This document shows positions 33,671-41,595 of a DNA stretch of 49,730 nucleotides, in pieces. Source of the DNA: Nocardia araoensis NBRC 100135 (GTDB lineage Bacteria > Actinomycetota > Actinomycetes > Mycobacteriales > Mycobacteriaceae); NCBI RefSeq assembly GCF_000308435.1, contig NZ_BAFR01000214.1, positions 1-49,730 of the forward strand, written 5' to 3'. Every line of letters starts with the position of its first letter. The first letter of the stretch is position 1. The translations under genes and the position numbers were made by a program. The notes beneath the pieces were generated by a model, which was not told the origin of the DNA, ran no database searches, and saw only the letters and a program-made list of their open reading frames with translations.

Positions 33671-34042
33671 GTGAGGAAACTGGTGCCCTTCGTGGTCGAT
33701 GCGCTGCTCGTCGTCGTCTTCTGCGCGATCGGCAGGCGCAGCCACGACGAAGCGGTGCTCGCCGGGCTGCTGCGCACCGTGTGGCCGTTCGCGACCGGGT
33801 TGGTCGTTGGCTGGCTCGTCGTCGTATCGCTCCGGTGGCGCGCCGCCGGCGAGGACGCGCGCTTCGACATCACCCCGCTGTGGCCGGCCGGAGTCGTGAT
33901 CTGGGCGTGCACGCTGGTCGGGGGCATGCTGCTGCGCGTGGTCGGCGGTCAGGGCACCGCGGTCAGCTTCGTGCTGGTCGCGGGCGTGGTGCTCGCGGTG
34001 TTCCTGCTCGGCTGGCGCGCGCTGTACAAAGCCGTGCGGTGA
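33671..34042 (+). CDS. DUF3054 small membrane protein
   Basis: This 123-residue protein has four hydrophobic helices (FVVDALLVVVFCAIGRRSHD, FATGLVVGWLVVVSL, GVVIWACTLVGGMLLRVV, FVLVAGVVLAVFLLGW), with the conserved FCAIGRRSHDE and TPLWPAGVVIW segments of DUF3054. The function is unknown. TACGCT lies 7 nt before the GTG start, suggesting leaderless translation. It is the last gene of the rightward group and converges on the PBP-like gene with no gap. Confidence 0.88.
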   Translation: MRKLVPFVVDALLVVVFCAIGRRSHDEAVLAGLLRTVWPFATGLVVGWLVVVSLRWRAAGEDARFDITPLWPAGVVIWACTLVGGMLLRVVGGQGTAVSFVLVAGVVLAVFLLGWRALYKAVR

Positions 34043-35731
34043 TCACGGCTCCGGCGTGGCCAGCGCCTGCAGCATCCTGGCCGCCATCCGCGCGGTCGCG
34101 TCCTTGCTGTCCACGTCGTTGATGTGGATGGCGAAGACCAGATCGCCCATCGATCCGATCAGCCAGCCGTCCGGACCGGCGGTCGCGGCGAACGCGGCCA
34201 CATCGCGATAGCGGCGCACGCTCGCCAGCTCGGGCGCGTTGGTGGCGTCGCGCAGCATGCCGCGCAGCCGGTCGGCGGTCTGCGGCGGCAGCGGGTCGAG
34301 TTTGGCGTCGGTGGCGCTCGGGCGTCCGGCCTCGATCATCGGCGGCGGCACCGACCCGCGCGCGATCGCGGCCGCGGCGATGGCCATGCCGAACGGACTG
34401 GCCAGCACGGCGTCCGAACCGCCGCCTTGCGACACCTGTTCGGCGCTGCGGCCCGCGATGGCAAGGCGGCCGGTCACCTCGTCGAGGCCGGGCACCTTGA
34501 AGTCGATGCCGACCCCGAGCGCGGTCGCCGCCTCGGCCGCGTCCTGCACCGACACCTCCTGCGGTGCCTTGTTCTTCGCCGACGCCGCGACAGCGCGGAA
34601 CAGGTCCATGTTGCCGCCGACCGGATACAGTCCGGTGAACGCCACCGAGCCGTGCTCACTGGCCTGGCTGTTCTGCGCGACCGCGACCACCGCCCCGGTG
34701 GACGGCTGGATCGCCACGATCGAGGCCTGCGTGGGCACGCTGACCACCGCGTCCTCGGCGGCGCGCTGCAACCGCTGGTCCATCGTGCCCGCGATGTCCG
34801 GTCCCGGCGGCCCCTGCTGACCGGCGAGCTGGGTGATGAACCGCCCGTCCTGCTCGAACAGCTGCACGCCCCACCCGGAATGCGCTTCCTGACTCTCCTG
34901 CTGCACCTTGCGCAGCGCGTCCAGCATCGGCGACCAGACCCGGCGGTCGGCGGAGATCAACCGTGGCTGCTTCTCCATCACCACACCGGGAATCGGCGCC
35001 ATCCGCGGCTCCAGGATGGCGAAGTCCCCCTCGCGCAGGTTCACCGCGACGATCGGCTTGCCCTGCGAGGTGGCCAGCTGCTGCATCAGCGCAGGCCCGG
35101 TGATCAGCGGCGCCACCGGCTCGATGGCCTTGGCCAGCGCGTCGGTCGACGCGACCGGGTCGGGCATCTTGGTGGGGTCGAGCTTGACGACGTTGATCGT
35201 CTGCTCGGTCATCAGCGGTTCACCGGCGATGTCGTTGACCCGAGGCGCAGGCGTCGGGTAGGTGCGCACCAGCCGCACCGTCCGGTTGTGCGTCAGCTGC
35301 GGCATCACGACCGCGGGCTCCCAGGAGATCCGCCAGCCGATGGCGAGCTTGCGCACGTTGCCCTCGAGACTGTAATTCCACGTCTTGCGCTCGCCGAAGT
35401 TCCACTCGACGTCCATGCTGAAGATCGCCGACTGCGCGTCCAGACCGATGAACTGGGTCGTGCGGTAGTCGACCTTGGCGCCGTGCAACCCCTCGAACAT
35501 TTGCTTCAAGGTTGCCGTGGCCGCGGTGGGGTACGACGTCAGGTCTGCCGCCTTGGTGTAGTCCTGATCGTCGAGCAGGTCCGTGAAGCGCTCCACGACC
35601 GCTTGCGCTTCATTCTGCTTCTCGTGTATCCCGCACGACCCGATCCCGAGCGCGAGCGCCGCCACCCCCATGAGTGCCATTGCGCCGCGAACACGAAAGC
35701 GGCGGGATCCCCACACGTCCATGTCGCCCAC
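34043..35731 (-). CDS. Penicillin-binding-protein-like lipoprotein lacking catalytic motifs
   Basis: The GTG start at 35731 (ATG 35722 also possible) gives 562 residues. Residues 17-33 form a lipoprotein signal with lipobox IGSC (C33), so it is anchored outside the membrane. An NTF2-like MecA_N domain follows (QAVVERFTDLLDDQDYTKAADLT), then a PBP dimerisation-type region and a transpeptidase-like domain (ASIVAIQPSTGAVVAVAQ). Where Class B PBPs have STFK, this reads Y369-P-V-G-G373-N-M-D376, losing both Ser and Lys. The KTG box aligns with A-T-A (516-518), and the segment with SxN is missing. It resembles mycobacterial Rv2864c in layout but should not acylate penicillin or cross-link peptidoglycan. 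A structural or sensory role is inference. Confidence 0.87.
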   Translation of the reverse strand: MGDMDVWGSRRFRVRGAMALMGVAALALGIGSCGIHEKQNEAQAVVERFTDLLDDQDYTKAADLTSYPTAATATLKQMFEGLHGAKVDYRTTQFIGLDAQSAIFSMDVEWNFGERKTWNYSLEGNVRKLAIGWRISWEPAVVMPQLTHNRTVRLVRTYPTPAPRVNDIAGEPLMTEQTINVVKLDPTKMPDPVASTDALAKAIEPVAPLITGPALMQQLATSQGKPIVAVNLREGDFAILEPRMAPIPGVVMEKQPRLISADRRVWSPMLDALRKVQQESQEAHSGWGVQLFEQDGRFITQLAGQQGPPGPDIAGTMDQRLQRAAEDAVVSVPTQASIVAIQPSTGAVVAVAQNSQASEHGSVAFTGLYPVGGNMDLFRAVAASAKNKAPQEVSVQDAAEAATALGVGIDFKVPGLDEVTGRLAIAGRSAEQVSQGGGSDAVLASPFGMAIAAAAIARGSVPPPMIEAGRPSATDAKLDPLPPQTADRLRGMLRDATNAPELASVRRYRDVAAFAATAGPDGWLIGSMGDLVFAIHINDVDSKDATARMAARMLQALATPEP

Positions 35732-36101
35732 TCTTCACTCTTGTCACTTCAGTAACAAGACCACCGTACCCGAAAAAGACCAGACCGCGATGCCTCCGTA
35801 GCGCGGACGTTACCCATGCTCAGCATCCCAATTCTGCCCCGGGATCTCGCATCTCGGGGGGCCTTTCATGATCGTCGTCCAGCCGTTCGGCGGCAACCGG
35901 CGCCGCTACCGTACCGACCTTCCCGAAAAGTCGCGCGGTTACTACCGGACTCGACGTTTCCAAATCAATAAATACCCCGAAGGGTGCGAAGCGAAGCAAT
36001 CGGACCCCCGTTCGCACAGAGCGGAACCCCGCCACATGGTTTGCGAAGTAATCTTGTAATCACTGAAAGCACCACACCACAGTAAGTAGGGGTGACCCGC
36101 C
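35732..36101. other. Intergenic region, 370 bp, with one hairpin
   Basis: It contains the divergent promoters of the PBP-like gene and the gene at 36102. A 9-bp hairpin with one wobble pair is at 35837-35859 (CCCCGGGAT / ATCTCGGGG, 5-nt loop). It overlaps the G-run that would serve as ribosome site for a 63-codon frame at 35868-36059. The 3' part of that frame is AT-rich and not protein-like, so I do not call it a gene. The DNA from 35945 to 36090 is markedly lower in GC. Confidence 0.45.
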
Positions 36102-36701
36102 ATGAGAAACGCGCACCGCGGCCGAGGCTTCGGACGGACAGGCGGCTGGCAGCAAGCAGACCTGCCGGATCCGTCGGACGTGCCCGATTGGTTCGCCGGA
36201 AGATTGCCCAGCGATTGGTTCACCGGTCCGCCGGTGATCGAGATCGACCGGGACGAGATCGTGGTGATCGGTGAGCTGCCGGTTCCGCAACCGGAGAAAC
36301 AGCCGGAGGCCGACGATTCCGAAGTCCCGACCGAAGAAGTGCCCCGCGCGACGAAGGAGGGCGCGATCGCCCGGTTCCGCGAGTCCACCCGGCCCGCCCG
36401 GATGCAGATCGCGAACGAAGCGCAGCACCGCTACCGGCGCAATGTGGCCTGGGGCGTCTCGGTGGACGGGGAACGGATCCTGTTCACCCATCTGGCCGTG
36501 CCCGTGATGACCCGGTTGCGCCAGCCCGAACGCAAGGTGCTCGACACCTTGGTCGACGCAGGCGTCGCACGCTCCCGCGCCGATGCGCTCGCCTGGACGG
36601 TGAAACTGGCGGGCAAGCACGCGGAGACGTGGCTGGAGGAATTGCGCGAAGCCATGCGCAAGGTCGATGACCTGCGCTCGGAAGGCCCGCAAGGGCTGTA
36701 G
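36102..36701 (+). CDS. Conserved-looking actinobacterial protein of unknown function
   Basis: This 199-residue soluble protein starts at ATG 36102 behind AGGGGTG. The N-terminal part is Gly/Arg/Trp-rich (RGFGRTGGWQQADLPDPSDVPDWFAGRLPSDWF). An acidic region follows (QPEKQPEADDSEVPTEEVP), then a helical C-terminal domain from about 85 (IARFRESTRPARMQIANEAQHRYRRN, ERKVLDTLVDAGVARSRADALAWTVKLAGKHAETWLEELREAM). The end looks like a ribbon-helix-helix-flanking or adaptor helix bundle, but I cannot place it in a family. It is followed by aroQ after about 50 bp. Confidence 0.72.
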   Translation: MRNAHRGRGFGRTGGWQQADLPDPSDVPDWFAGRLPSDWFTGPPVIEIDRDEIVVIGELPVPQPEKQPEADDSEVPTEEVPRATKEGAIARFRESTRPARMQIANEAQHRYRRNVAWGVSVDGERILFTHLAVPVMTRLRQPERKVLDTLVDAGVARSRADALAWTVKLAGKHAETWLEELREAMRKVDDLRSEGPQGL

Positions 36702-36752
36702 CCGGTCGGGCCCGGTCCCGGTGGCGCGGTGCGGCGCGGTATCTTGCCGTGC

Positions 36753-37208
36753 ATGGCTGTGACCGCGGACGCGACGCCGGGCCCGATCCTGGTTCTCAAC
36801 GGCCCGAACCTCAACATGCTCGGCACCAGGCAGCCGGAGGTCTACGGGTCGGCGACGCTGGACGACGTGGTGGAGTTGTGCAAGCGGACCGCGGCGAAGT
36901 TCGACCGGGAGATCGTCGCCTTCCAGTCCAACTCCGAAGGCGCGCTCATCGATCGCATCCACCAGGCGCGCGGCGCCGAGTCCGGCATCGTGATCAATCC
37001 GGGCGGCCTCACCCACACCTCGGTGGCGCTACGCGACGCGCTGGTGATCCCGGAACTCCCGATCGTCGAGGTGCACATCAGCAATGTGCACGCACGCGAG
37101 GAGTTCCGGCACCACTCATACATCTCTCCCATCGCGACGGCCGTGGTCGCGGGAATGGGCATCCAGGGTTACGCCGCCGCCATCGAATTCCTGGCCCGCT
37201 CGGCCTGA
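36753..37208 (+). CDS. aroQ: 3-Dehydroquinate dehydratase, type II
   Basis: It dehydrates 3-dehydroquinate to 3-dehydroshikimate in the shikimate pathway, or in quinate catabolism. From ATG 36753 it has 151 residues, usual for the dodecameric type II enzyme. Active-site residues seen are N19 (LNGPNLN), R26 and Y31 (GTRQPEVYG), H88 (TH), and H108 (VEVHISNVHAREEFR). TATCTT lies 7 nt upstream of the ATG, so the gene is probably leaderless. It stands apart from any aroB/C/K cluster here, so it may be a second copy; this cannot be decided from the window. Confidence 0.96.
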   Translation: MAVTADATPGPILVLNGPNLNMLGTRQPEVYGSATLDDVVELCKRTAAKFDREIVAFQSNSEGALIDRIHQARGAESGIVINPGGLTHTSVALRDALVIPELPIVEVHISNVHAREEFRHHSYISPIATAVVAGMGIQGYAAAIEFLARSA

Positions 37209-37209
37209 C

Positions 37210-37656
37210 TCACTTCAGCTGGAAGACCGGGAACCCCGGCGCGATGGCGGCGAGTTCCGCGTCGGTGGCATCCTTGGTCACGCCCTCGAAGAACTTGCCG
37301 ACCTCCCAGCCCCACTTGCGCAGGTAGAGGCGCAGCAGGGGCACCTTGTCGGCATCGGCCACCTCGGTGGCGGTGAACACCTCGACCTTGCGGCCGAGCC
37401 GCAACTCGCCCCCGCCCGCCACGCGGAGGTTGCGCACCCACTGCGTGTGCCCGCGCGGCGCGACGAGGAAGCGCTCGCCGTCCTCCCGCACCATCAGGTT
37501 GACCATCGTCGTGCGCCATTCCCCGCTCTTACGCCCGCGCACCGCGAGCAGCCGCGACCCCATCACACTGATGCCCAGCTTGGGCAGCAGATTGGCGATC
37601 CGGTTGAAGACCGCGTCGAATCCGGCGGGGCCGATGTAGCGGGTGCTGAGGTCCAT
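37210..37656 (-). CDS. Deazaflavin (F420)-dependent nitroreductase-family oxidoreductase
   Basis: The ATG at 37656 follows AAGGAG and gives 148 residues, the size of the Ddn/FDOR-A family. The fold's hallmarks are LLAVRGRKSGEWRTTMVNLMVREDGERFLVAPRGHTQWVRNLRVAGGGELRLGRK: the RGRKSG-RT segment and the WVRN region bind F420 in this family. It would use F420H2 to reduce quinones, nitro compounds or unsaturated substrates. It converges on aroQ with 1 bp between. Upstream are two inverted repeats around the promoter, suggesting repression by a TetR-type protein encoded elsewhere. Confidence 0.88.
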   Translation of the reverse strand: MDLSTRYIGPAGFDAVFNRIANLLPKLGISVMGSRLLAVRGRKSGEWRTTMVNLMVREDGERFLVAPRGHTQWVRNLRVAGGGELRLGRKVEVFTATEVADADKVPLLRLYLRKWGWEVGKFFEGVTKDATDAELAAIAPGFPVFQLK

Positions 37657-37672
37657 GACCACTCCTTGTTGT

Positions 37673-37739
37673 GAGCACTGCTCTCTATAGAGAGAAGTGT
37701 TCCACGGAGCCCGCCACCAAGTCAAGAGCACCGCTCTCT
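37673..37739. promoter_or_regulatory. Two related dyads around the 37656 gene's promoter
   Basis: Site 1 (37673-37702) is a 30-bp imperfect palindrome with the perfect core CTCTCTATAGAGAG (37681-37694) and outer arms GAGCACT / AGTGTTC. Site 2 (37725-37737) is AGAGC-ACC-GCTCT. Both contain GAGCACYGCTCTCT (13 of 14 identical, 53 bp apart). On the minus strand TTGACT (a -35 candidate, 37719-37724) lies between them. Confidence 0.6.
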
Positions 37740-37820
37740 CAATCGGAAGATCAAGATCACCGGCACATGCGGCGGCTTCGCGAGTGGACCTCCACCGTGT
37801 GCCGTCGATCTTGCTGGAAC

Positions 37821-38609
37821 CTAGGGGGCCGGGAAGGGTTCGCCGGTTTCGAGGAGGGTTTTGAGGTTGGCGATGATGTTGGGCCAGCCGGTGGTGATCC
37901 CTTGGAGGACTTGGCTGCCCGGTTCGAAGCCGTCGTGGATGACGGTCAGTTTCACGATCTCGCCGCGAGGCTCGATTTCGAATGTCACTTTCGAGCGGGG
38001 CTCGCGGGACCAGGCTGCGACGTCGTCGGGGTTCATGTCGAACGTCTCGGCGAAAGCCGGGTCGAAGGTGTGCCAGGTGTAGGACAGGCGGCGATACGGT
38101 TCGGCCTCGAGCACGACCTGCTCGGGGTCCTTGCTCGTCCAGTTCTGTTGGTGCCAAGTCATTTCCGAGCCGGCACGCCAATCCGTGTCGAAGCTCGCGC
38201 CCCAGTACCGGTTGGTGAAGGCCGGATCGGTCAGCGCCTGCCACAGCTTTTCCGGGGTGGTCTTGATGTAGGTCGTGTAGACGAATGCGTTGTCGCCCAT
38301 GGGTTGCTCCTCCAGTGCTCTCTTCAGGTCGGCGAGGGCGTGCACGCGCTCGCGGTGGTACCGGTCGATCCAGCGTTCGGCGATGGCGTTGATGGGCTCG
38401 GCGTTGAGGTAGTGCAGCTTTTCCCGGCCACTGCGCCGGGTCGTGATGAGGTTGGCCGCCTCCAGCACCGCGAGATGCTTGCTCACCGACTGGCGGGCCA
38501 TCGCCAGTTCCGCGCACAACTCGCGCAATGTCTGCCCGTTACGGGCATTCAGGCTGTCCAGCAGTCGTCGCCTGCTCGGGTCGGCCAGCGCCCGAAACAC
38601 CTCGTCCAT
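37821..38609 (-). CDS. ArsR-family regulator fused to an SRPBCC (AHSA1) domain
   Basis: This 262-residue fusion has the ArsR winged HTH at 1-100 (MDEVFRALADPSRRRLLDSLNARNGQTLRELCAELAMARQSVSKHLAVLEAANLI) and, from about 104 (MGDNAFVYTTYIKTTPEKLWQALTDPAFTNRYWG), an AHSA1-type START-like ligand-binding domain ending LKTLLETGEPF. Separate ArsR and SRPBCC genes are commonly adjacent, and here they are one protein, so ligand binding and DNA binding may be coupled directly. The Met at the junction could permit independent initiation. A ribosome site AAAGGTGAG precedes the start, with a 51-bp operator-like dyad just upstream. Confidence 0.93.
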   Translation of the reverse strand: MDEVFRALADPSRRRLLDSLNARNGQTLRELCAELAMARQSVSKHLAVLEAANLITTRRSGREKLHYLNAEPINAIAERWIDRYHRERVHALADLKRALEEQPMGDNAFVYTTYIKTTPEKLWQALTDPAFTNRYWGASFDTDWRAGSEMTWHQQNWTSKDPEQVVLEAEPYRRLSYTWHTFDPAFAETFDMNPDDVAAWSREPRSKVTFEIEPRGEIVKLTVIHDGFEPGSQVLQGITTGWPNIIANLKTLLETGEPFPAP

Positions 38610-38625
38610 CGCTCACCTTTCCAAC

Positions 38626-38676
38626 ATGCAGCCTTGCGGCTGCCTATTTACACAATAGGCAGCCATGGGGCTGCAT
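38626..38676. promoter_or_regulatory. 51-bp dyad operator upstream of the ArsR-SRPBCC gene
   Basis: Inner arms GGCTGCCTATT (38638-38648) and AATAGGCAGCC (38654-38664) are perfect around TACAC. Outer arms ATGCAGCC (38626-38633) and GGCTGCAT (38669-38676) are also perfect. Each half contains GCAGCC-N4-GGCTGC or its near copy, so two dimers could bind. It lies 17 bp from the start codon, suiting autorepression. Confidence 0.72.
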
Positions 38677-38769
38677 ATCAACCTCTGAAAAGCAGACGAC
38701 CCCGCGGAGCCGGTCGGGTACTCGCGTGTGCGGGTGTCCGACCGACTCCCCGGGGCCGGGCGAATGGCG

Positions 38770-39648
38770 TCAGGAGGGATCGCGAAGAAGGGCGTAGGTG
38801 GAGATGGGCTCGCCGGCCTTCTCGCTGGCGGCGACGGCCTTGCGCCACAGCGCCTGCGCGGTGTGCGAGAGGACGGCGTCGACACCGACTTCTTCACTCG
38901 CGTCGATGACGTGCTGCGCCCCCGCGTCCATCATCTTCAAGCTCGCCAGCGAGGCCCAGCCGCCGTTCTTGTTGGCCACGGAGTGCTCCTCCATGAAGTA
39001 AGGGAAGGCCGCGGCCGAGCGGATCGCGAACGGGACGAACGCGGCGACGTCGTGACCGGACCGATCGATCATCGCCGTGGCCTGGTCGAAGGCGAGCAAC
39101 CAGGGATGGAAGATGGTCAGCAATCCCTGGTAGAAGATCTGCGCCAGGCCGTCGTCAGCGCCGAGGTACTCCTGCGGGCTCAATGGGCGCAGCAGCTCGG
39201 CGTGCGCGTCGAACACCTCGCGCGGGCCGCTGTAGAAGATGTAGGACGCGGGATGGGTGATGTTGTCCCCCGCCGACATGACGCCGCCGGAGAGGAACTG
39301 CGCGCCGTGCGAGCGGACCCACGCCGCGCCCTTGCGGGCCTGCTCCGGCGAATCGGAGGACAGATTCGCGATCACCTTGCCGTTCAGGTGGCCGGTCGCC
39401 GGACCGAGCACGTCGTACATCGCCGCGTAGTGGGTCAGGCTGAGCACCGTGACCTCGTTGGCGTCGAGCGCGTCGGCGACGGTCGCGGCGCGCTTCGCGC
39501 CGAGTTCGACCATGGCGTCGACCTTCTCGGGGCTGCGGTTCCATACCGTCACCTCGACGCCCGCGGCCAGGAAGGCCCGGACCATCGCCTGCCCCATCGG
39601 CCCGAGGCCGACGACGGAGACAGCGCGGGCGGTGGTCTGCTCGGACAT
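38770..39648 (-). CDS. NAD(P)-dependent imine-reductase-like oxidoreductase
   Basis: This 292-residue protein belongs to the 6-phosphogluconate/beta-hydroxyacid dehydrogenase superfamily. Its N-terminal Rossmann motif is VVGLGPMGQAM with VTVWNRSPEK (the Arg after Asn favours NADPH). The long helical C-terminal domain (LAQIFYQGLLTIFHPWLLAFDQATAMI, FAIRSAAAFPYFMEEHSV) matches imine reductases, which reduce cyclic imines or perform reductive amination. The lysine normal for beta-hydroxyacid dehydrogenases is not evident, which supports that subgroup. AAGGGA precedes the ATG. It is divergent from an HxlR regulator with a dyad in the 143-bp interval. The natural substrate is unknown. Confidence 0.86.
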   Translation of the reverse strand: MSEQTTARAVSVVGLGPMGQAMVRAFLAAGVEVTVWNRSPEKVDAMVELGAKRAATVADALDANEVTVLSLTHYAAMYDVLGPATGHLNGKVIANLSSDSPEQARKGAAWVRSHGAQFLSGGVMSAGDNITHPASYIFYSGPREVFDAHAELLRPLSPQEYLGADDGLAQIFYQGLLTIFHPWLLAFDQATAMIDRSGHDVAAFVPFAIRSAAAFPYFMEEHSVANKNGGWASLASLKMMDAGAQHVIDASEEVGVDAVLSHTAQALWRKAVAASEKAGEPISTYALLRDPS

Positions 39649-39751
39649 GATGTGTCCCTTCGGTTTCGTCGGTTACTTGCTTCGGCGCCGGCATTCATCG
39701 TCGTTCCCGCAGGTAGAGTCGGGAAGACCGAACGTGGAGGTGCGGTTGCTT

Positions 39752-39773
39752 ACCTCGAGGTTCGAAACGAGGT
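39752..39773. promoter_or_regulatory. Candidate HxlR operator
   Basis: ACCTCG (39752-39757) and CGAGGT (39768-39773) are inverted 6-bp arms with a 10-bp spacer. They lie between the divergent imine-reductase-like and HxlR genes, 18 bp before the HxlR start. Confidence 0.42.
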
Positions 39774-39791
39774 CAAAGGAGCGCGGTAGGC

Positions 39792-40142
39792 ATGAGCAGT
39801 GACGCGGATCACGAAGTGTGCGGCATGACGGTCGCGATCGATGTCGTCGGCGGCAAGTGGAAGATGCACCTGATGTGGGTGCTCGGCATCGGCCCCCAGC
39901 GCTTCGGCCGGATTCGCAAGTTGCTCGACGGAGTCAGTGAGAAGGTGCTCGCGGAGAACCTGCGTCAGCTCGAGGCCAGCGGGGTGGTGCACCGCGAGGT
40001 CTATCCCGAGGTCCCGCCCCGGGTGGAGTACTCGCTCACGCCGCTCGGCGAGGAGCTGGCCATGGCGCTGCGCCCGCTCGAGGAGTGGGGCGATCGGCAC
40101 AAGCACGAACTGACCGCGAACCCGCTGGCGTCGGCGAGCTAA
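39792..40142 (+). CDS. HxlR-family transcriptional regulator
   Basis: This 116-residue winged HTH protein has the family signature AIDVVGGKWKMHLMWVLGIGPQRFGRIRKLLDGVSEKVLAENLRQLEASGVVHREVYPEVPPRVEYSLTPLGEEL in order. C11 lies just before the first helix (HEVCGMTV), where redox- or electrophile-sensing members keep a Cys. AAAGGAG lies upstream of the ATG. Its divergent position makes the imine-reductase-like gene the likely target. The stop overlaps that of glycerate kinase by 4 nt. Confidence 0.93.
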   Translation: MSSDADHEVCGMTVAIDVVGGKWKMHLMWVLGIGPQRFGRIRKLLDGVSEKVLAENLRQLEASGVVHREVYPEVPPRVEYSLTPLGEELAMALRPLEEWGDRHKHELTANPLASAS

Positions 40143-41263
40143 TTCAGCCACTCGTCGGCGATCCGCGCGCCGACGCGTTCGAGCAGCGCCGCCGCCCCGG
40201 TCATCGAGCGTTCCGGGTCGGGTTCCAGATCGGCGAGCGCGTAGCAATCCGCGAAGCCCGCGGCCTCGATCTCGTCGGCCGCGAGCAGCGTGCGGCCCGC
40301 CACGACGACCACTGGGACGTCCGCTTTGCGCGCGGCCGCGCACACGCCTATCGGCGCTTTGCCGTGCAAGCTCTGCTGATCGAGCGAACCCTCGCCGGTG
40401 ACCACGAGGGCGGCGGTAGCGAGCAAGGCGGGGAAGTCGAGCAGTTCGAGCACCACCTCGATACCGCTGCGCACCCGCGCGCCCAGCACGGCGAGTGCGC
40501 CGAAACCGGTACCGCCCGCCGCCCCCGCGCCGGGGAGGCGTGCGAACTCCGGGCCGACGAGTCGCGCCCAAGTGGCGAGCGCGGATTCGAGGGCATCGAC
40601 ATCGGCGGGCCCGGCGCCCTTCTGCGGCGCGTACACCGCCGCCGCGCCGGTCGGTCCGAGCAACGGGTTGTCGACATCGCAGGCCAGGGTGAACGTCGTG
40701 CCCGCGACACCTGGGTGCAAGCCGGAACGGTCCAGTCGCGCGGCACGGGTGAGAACCGCGCCGCCGCGCGGCAATTCCCTCCCTCGGGCATCCAGGACGC
40801 GGACACCGAGCGCCTGCAGCATCCCCGCGCCGCCGTCGGTCGATGCGCTGCCGCCGAGACCGAGCACGATATCGGTCGCACCGCGCTCGATGGCATGCGC
40901 CAAGACGACGCCCAGCCCGAAGGTGCTCGCGCCCAACGGGTCCGGCCGCCCTGCGGGCAAGCCCGCCAGACCCACCACGGCCGCCAGCTCGACGACAGCG
41001 GTCGCCCCGTGCCGGGCATAGATCGCTCGCCGCGGCGCCCCGGTCGGTCCCGGCGCTGTCAGCTCCACCCGCGTCCAACCCGCCGCGACGAACGCTTCGA
41101 CCGTGCCGTCACCGCCGTCGGCGACCGGCACCTGCCGGATCTCCGCGTCCGGTGCGCTCCGCCGCAACCCGGCAGCCAGCGCCGCCGCCACCTCCGGTGC
41201 GGCGAGCGACCCTTTGAACTTGTCCGGAGCGAGGATCACCCGTGCAGCGGATACCCATGTCAT
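40139..41263 (-). CDS. Glycerate kinase (GckA/GarK type)
   Basis: It phosphorylates D-glycerate with ATP, normally giving 2-phosphoglycerate in this family. The start MTWVSAARVILAPDKFKGS at 41263 gives 374 residues, near the usual 370-380. Family marks are APDKFKGSLAAPEVA, PVADGGDGTVEA, LGLGGSASTDGGAGMLQALG, and VVTGEGSLDQQSLHGKAPIGV near the C-terminus. GGGG abuts the start. No glycerate or glyoxylate pathway genes are adjacent. Confidence 0.94.
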   Translation of the reverse strand: MTWVSAARVILAPDKFKGSLAAPEVAAALAAGLRRSAPDAEIRQVPVADGGDGTVEAFVAAGWTRVELTAPGPTGAPRRAIYARHGATAVVELAAVVGLAGLPAGRPDPLGASTFGLGVVLAHAIERGATDIVLGLGGSASTDGGAGMLQALGVRVLDARGRELPRGGAVLTRAARLDRSGLHPGVAGTTFTLACDVDNPLLGPTGAAAVYAPQKGAGPADVDALESALATWARLVGPEFARLPGAGAAGGTGFGALAVLGARVRSGIEVVLELLDFPALLATAALVVTGEGSLDQQSLHGKAPIGVCAAARKADVPVVVVAGRTLLAADEIEAAGFADCYALADLEPDPERSMTGAAALLERVGARIADEWLN

Positions 41264-41595
41264 CCCCACATTCTCGGACGTGACCGCACGCATCGCACCA
41301 CATGACACCGTCGTCGTGTGCGTCGCTGATCTCCGACGAGGCTGCTTCCCGCACGCGGAAGTGGTGGCCCGCGCCCGACCGGCGGATTCGGACGCCAGAG
41401 CGCGGGGCCGAGGCGCCGCTGACCGGCTACTGCGGATTCACCGACAGCGGACAGGGAACGAGCATCCGGACCTGCACGCCGGTCGCGGCGCACCTCCGTC
41501 GGCACCAGCCAACCGGATCGAGAGCGGCCCGACGACGGTCATAACGAGTCGGCGGCCGAGCGCTGGTCGCGGCCCACTTCCGCCGAACGGAACGC
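41264..41595. other. Non-coding interval, 332 bp
   Basis: The frames open here (for example 41302-41544 on + and 41260-41505 on -) read as Arg/Pro/Ser-rich shadow sequence without family resemblance. It should hold the glycerate kinase promoter near 41270-41330. I see no strong hairpin after the peptidase stop at 41596. Confidence 0.5.

Noticed and set aside
35868..36059. 63-codon frame MIVVQPFGGNRRR...
   Set aside because: AT-rich 3' half and no coding-like codon bias; kept only as a weak note.
41302..41544. 80-codon frame between glycerate kinase and the peptidase
   Set aside because: No ribosome site, Arg/Pro/Ser-rich, no recognisable fold. Possibly a decayed remnant but unsupported.
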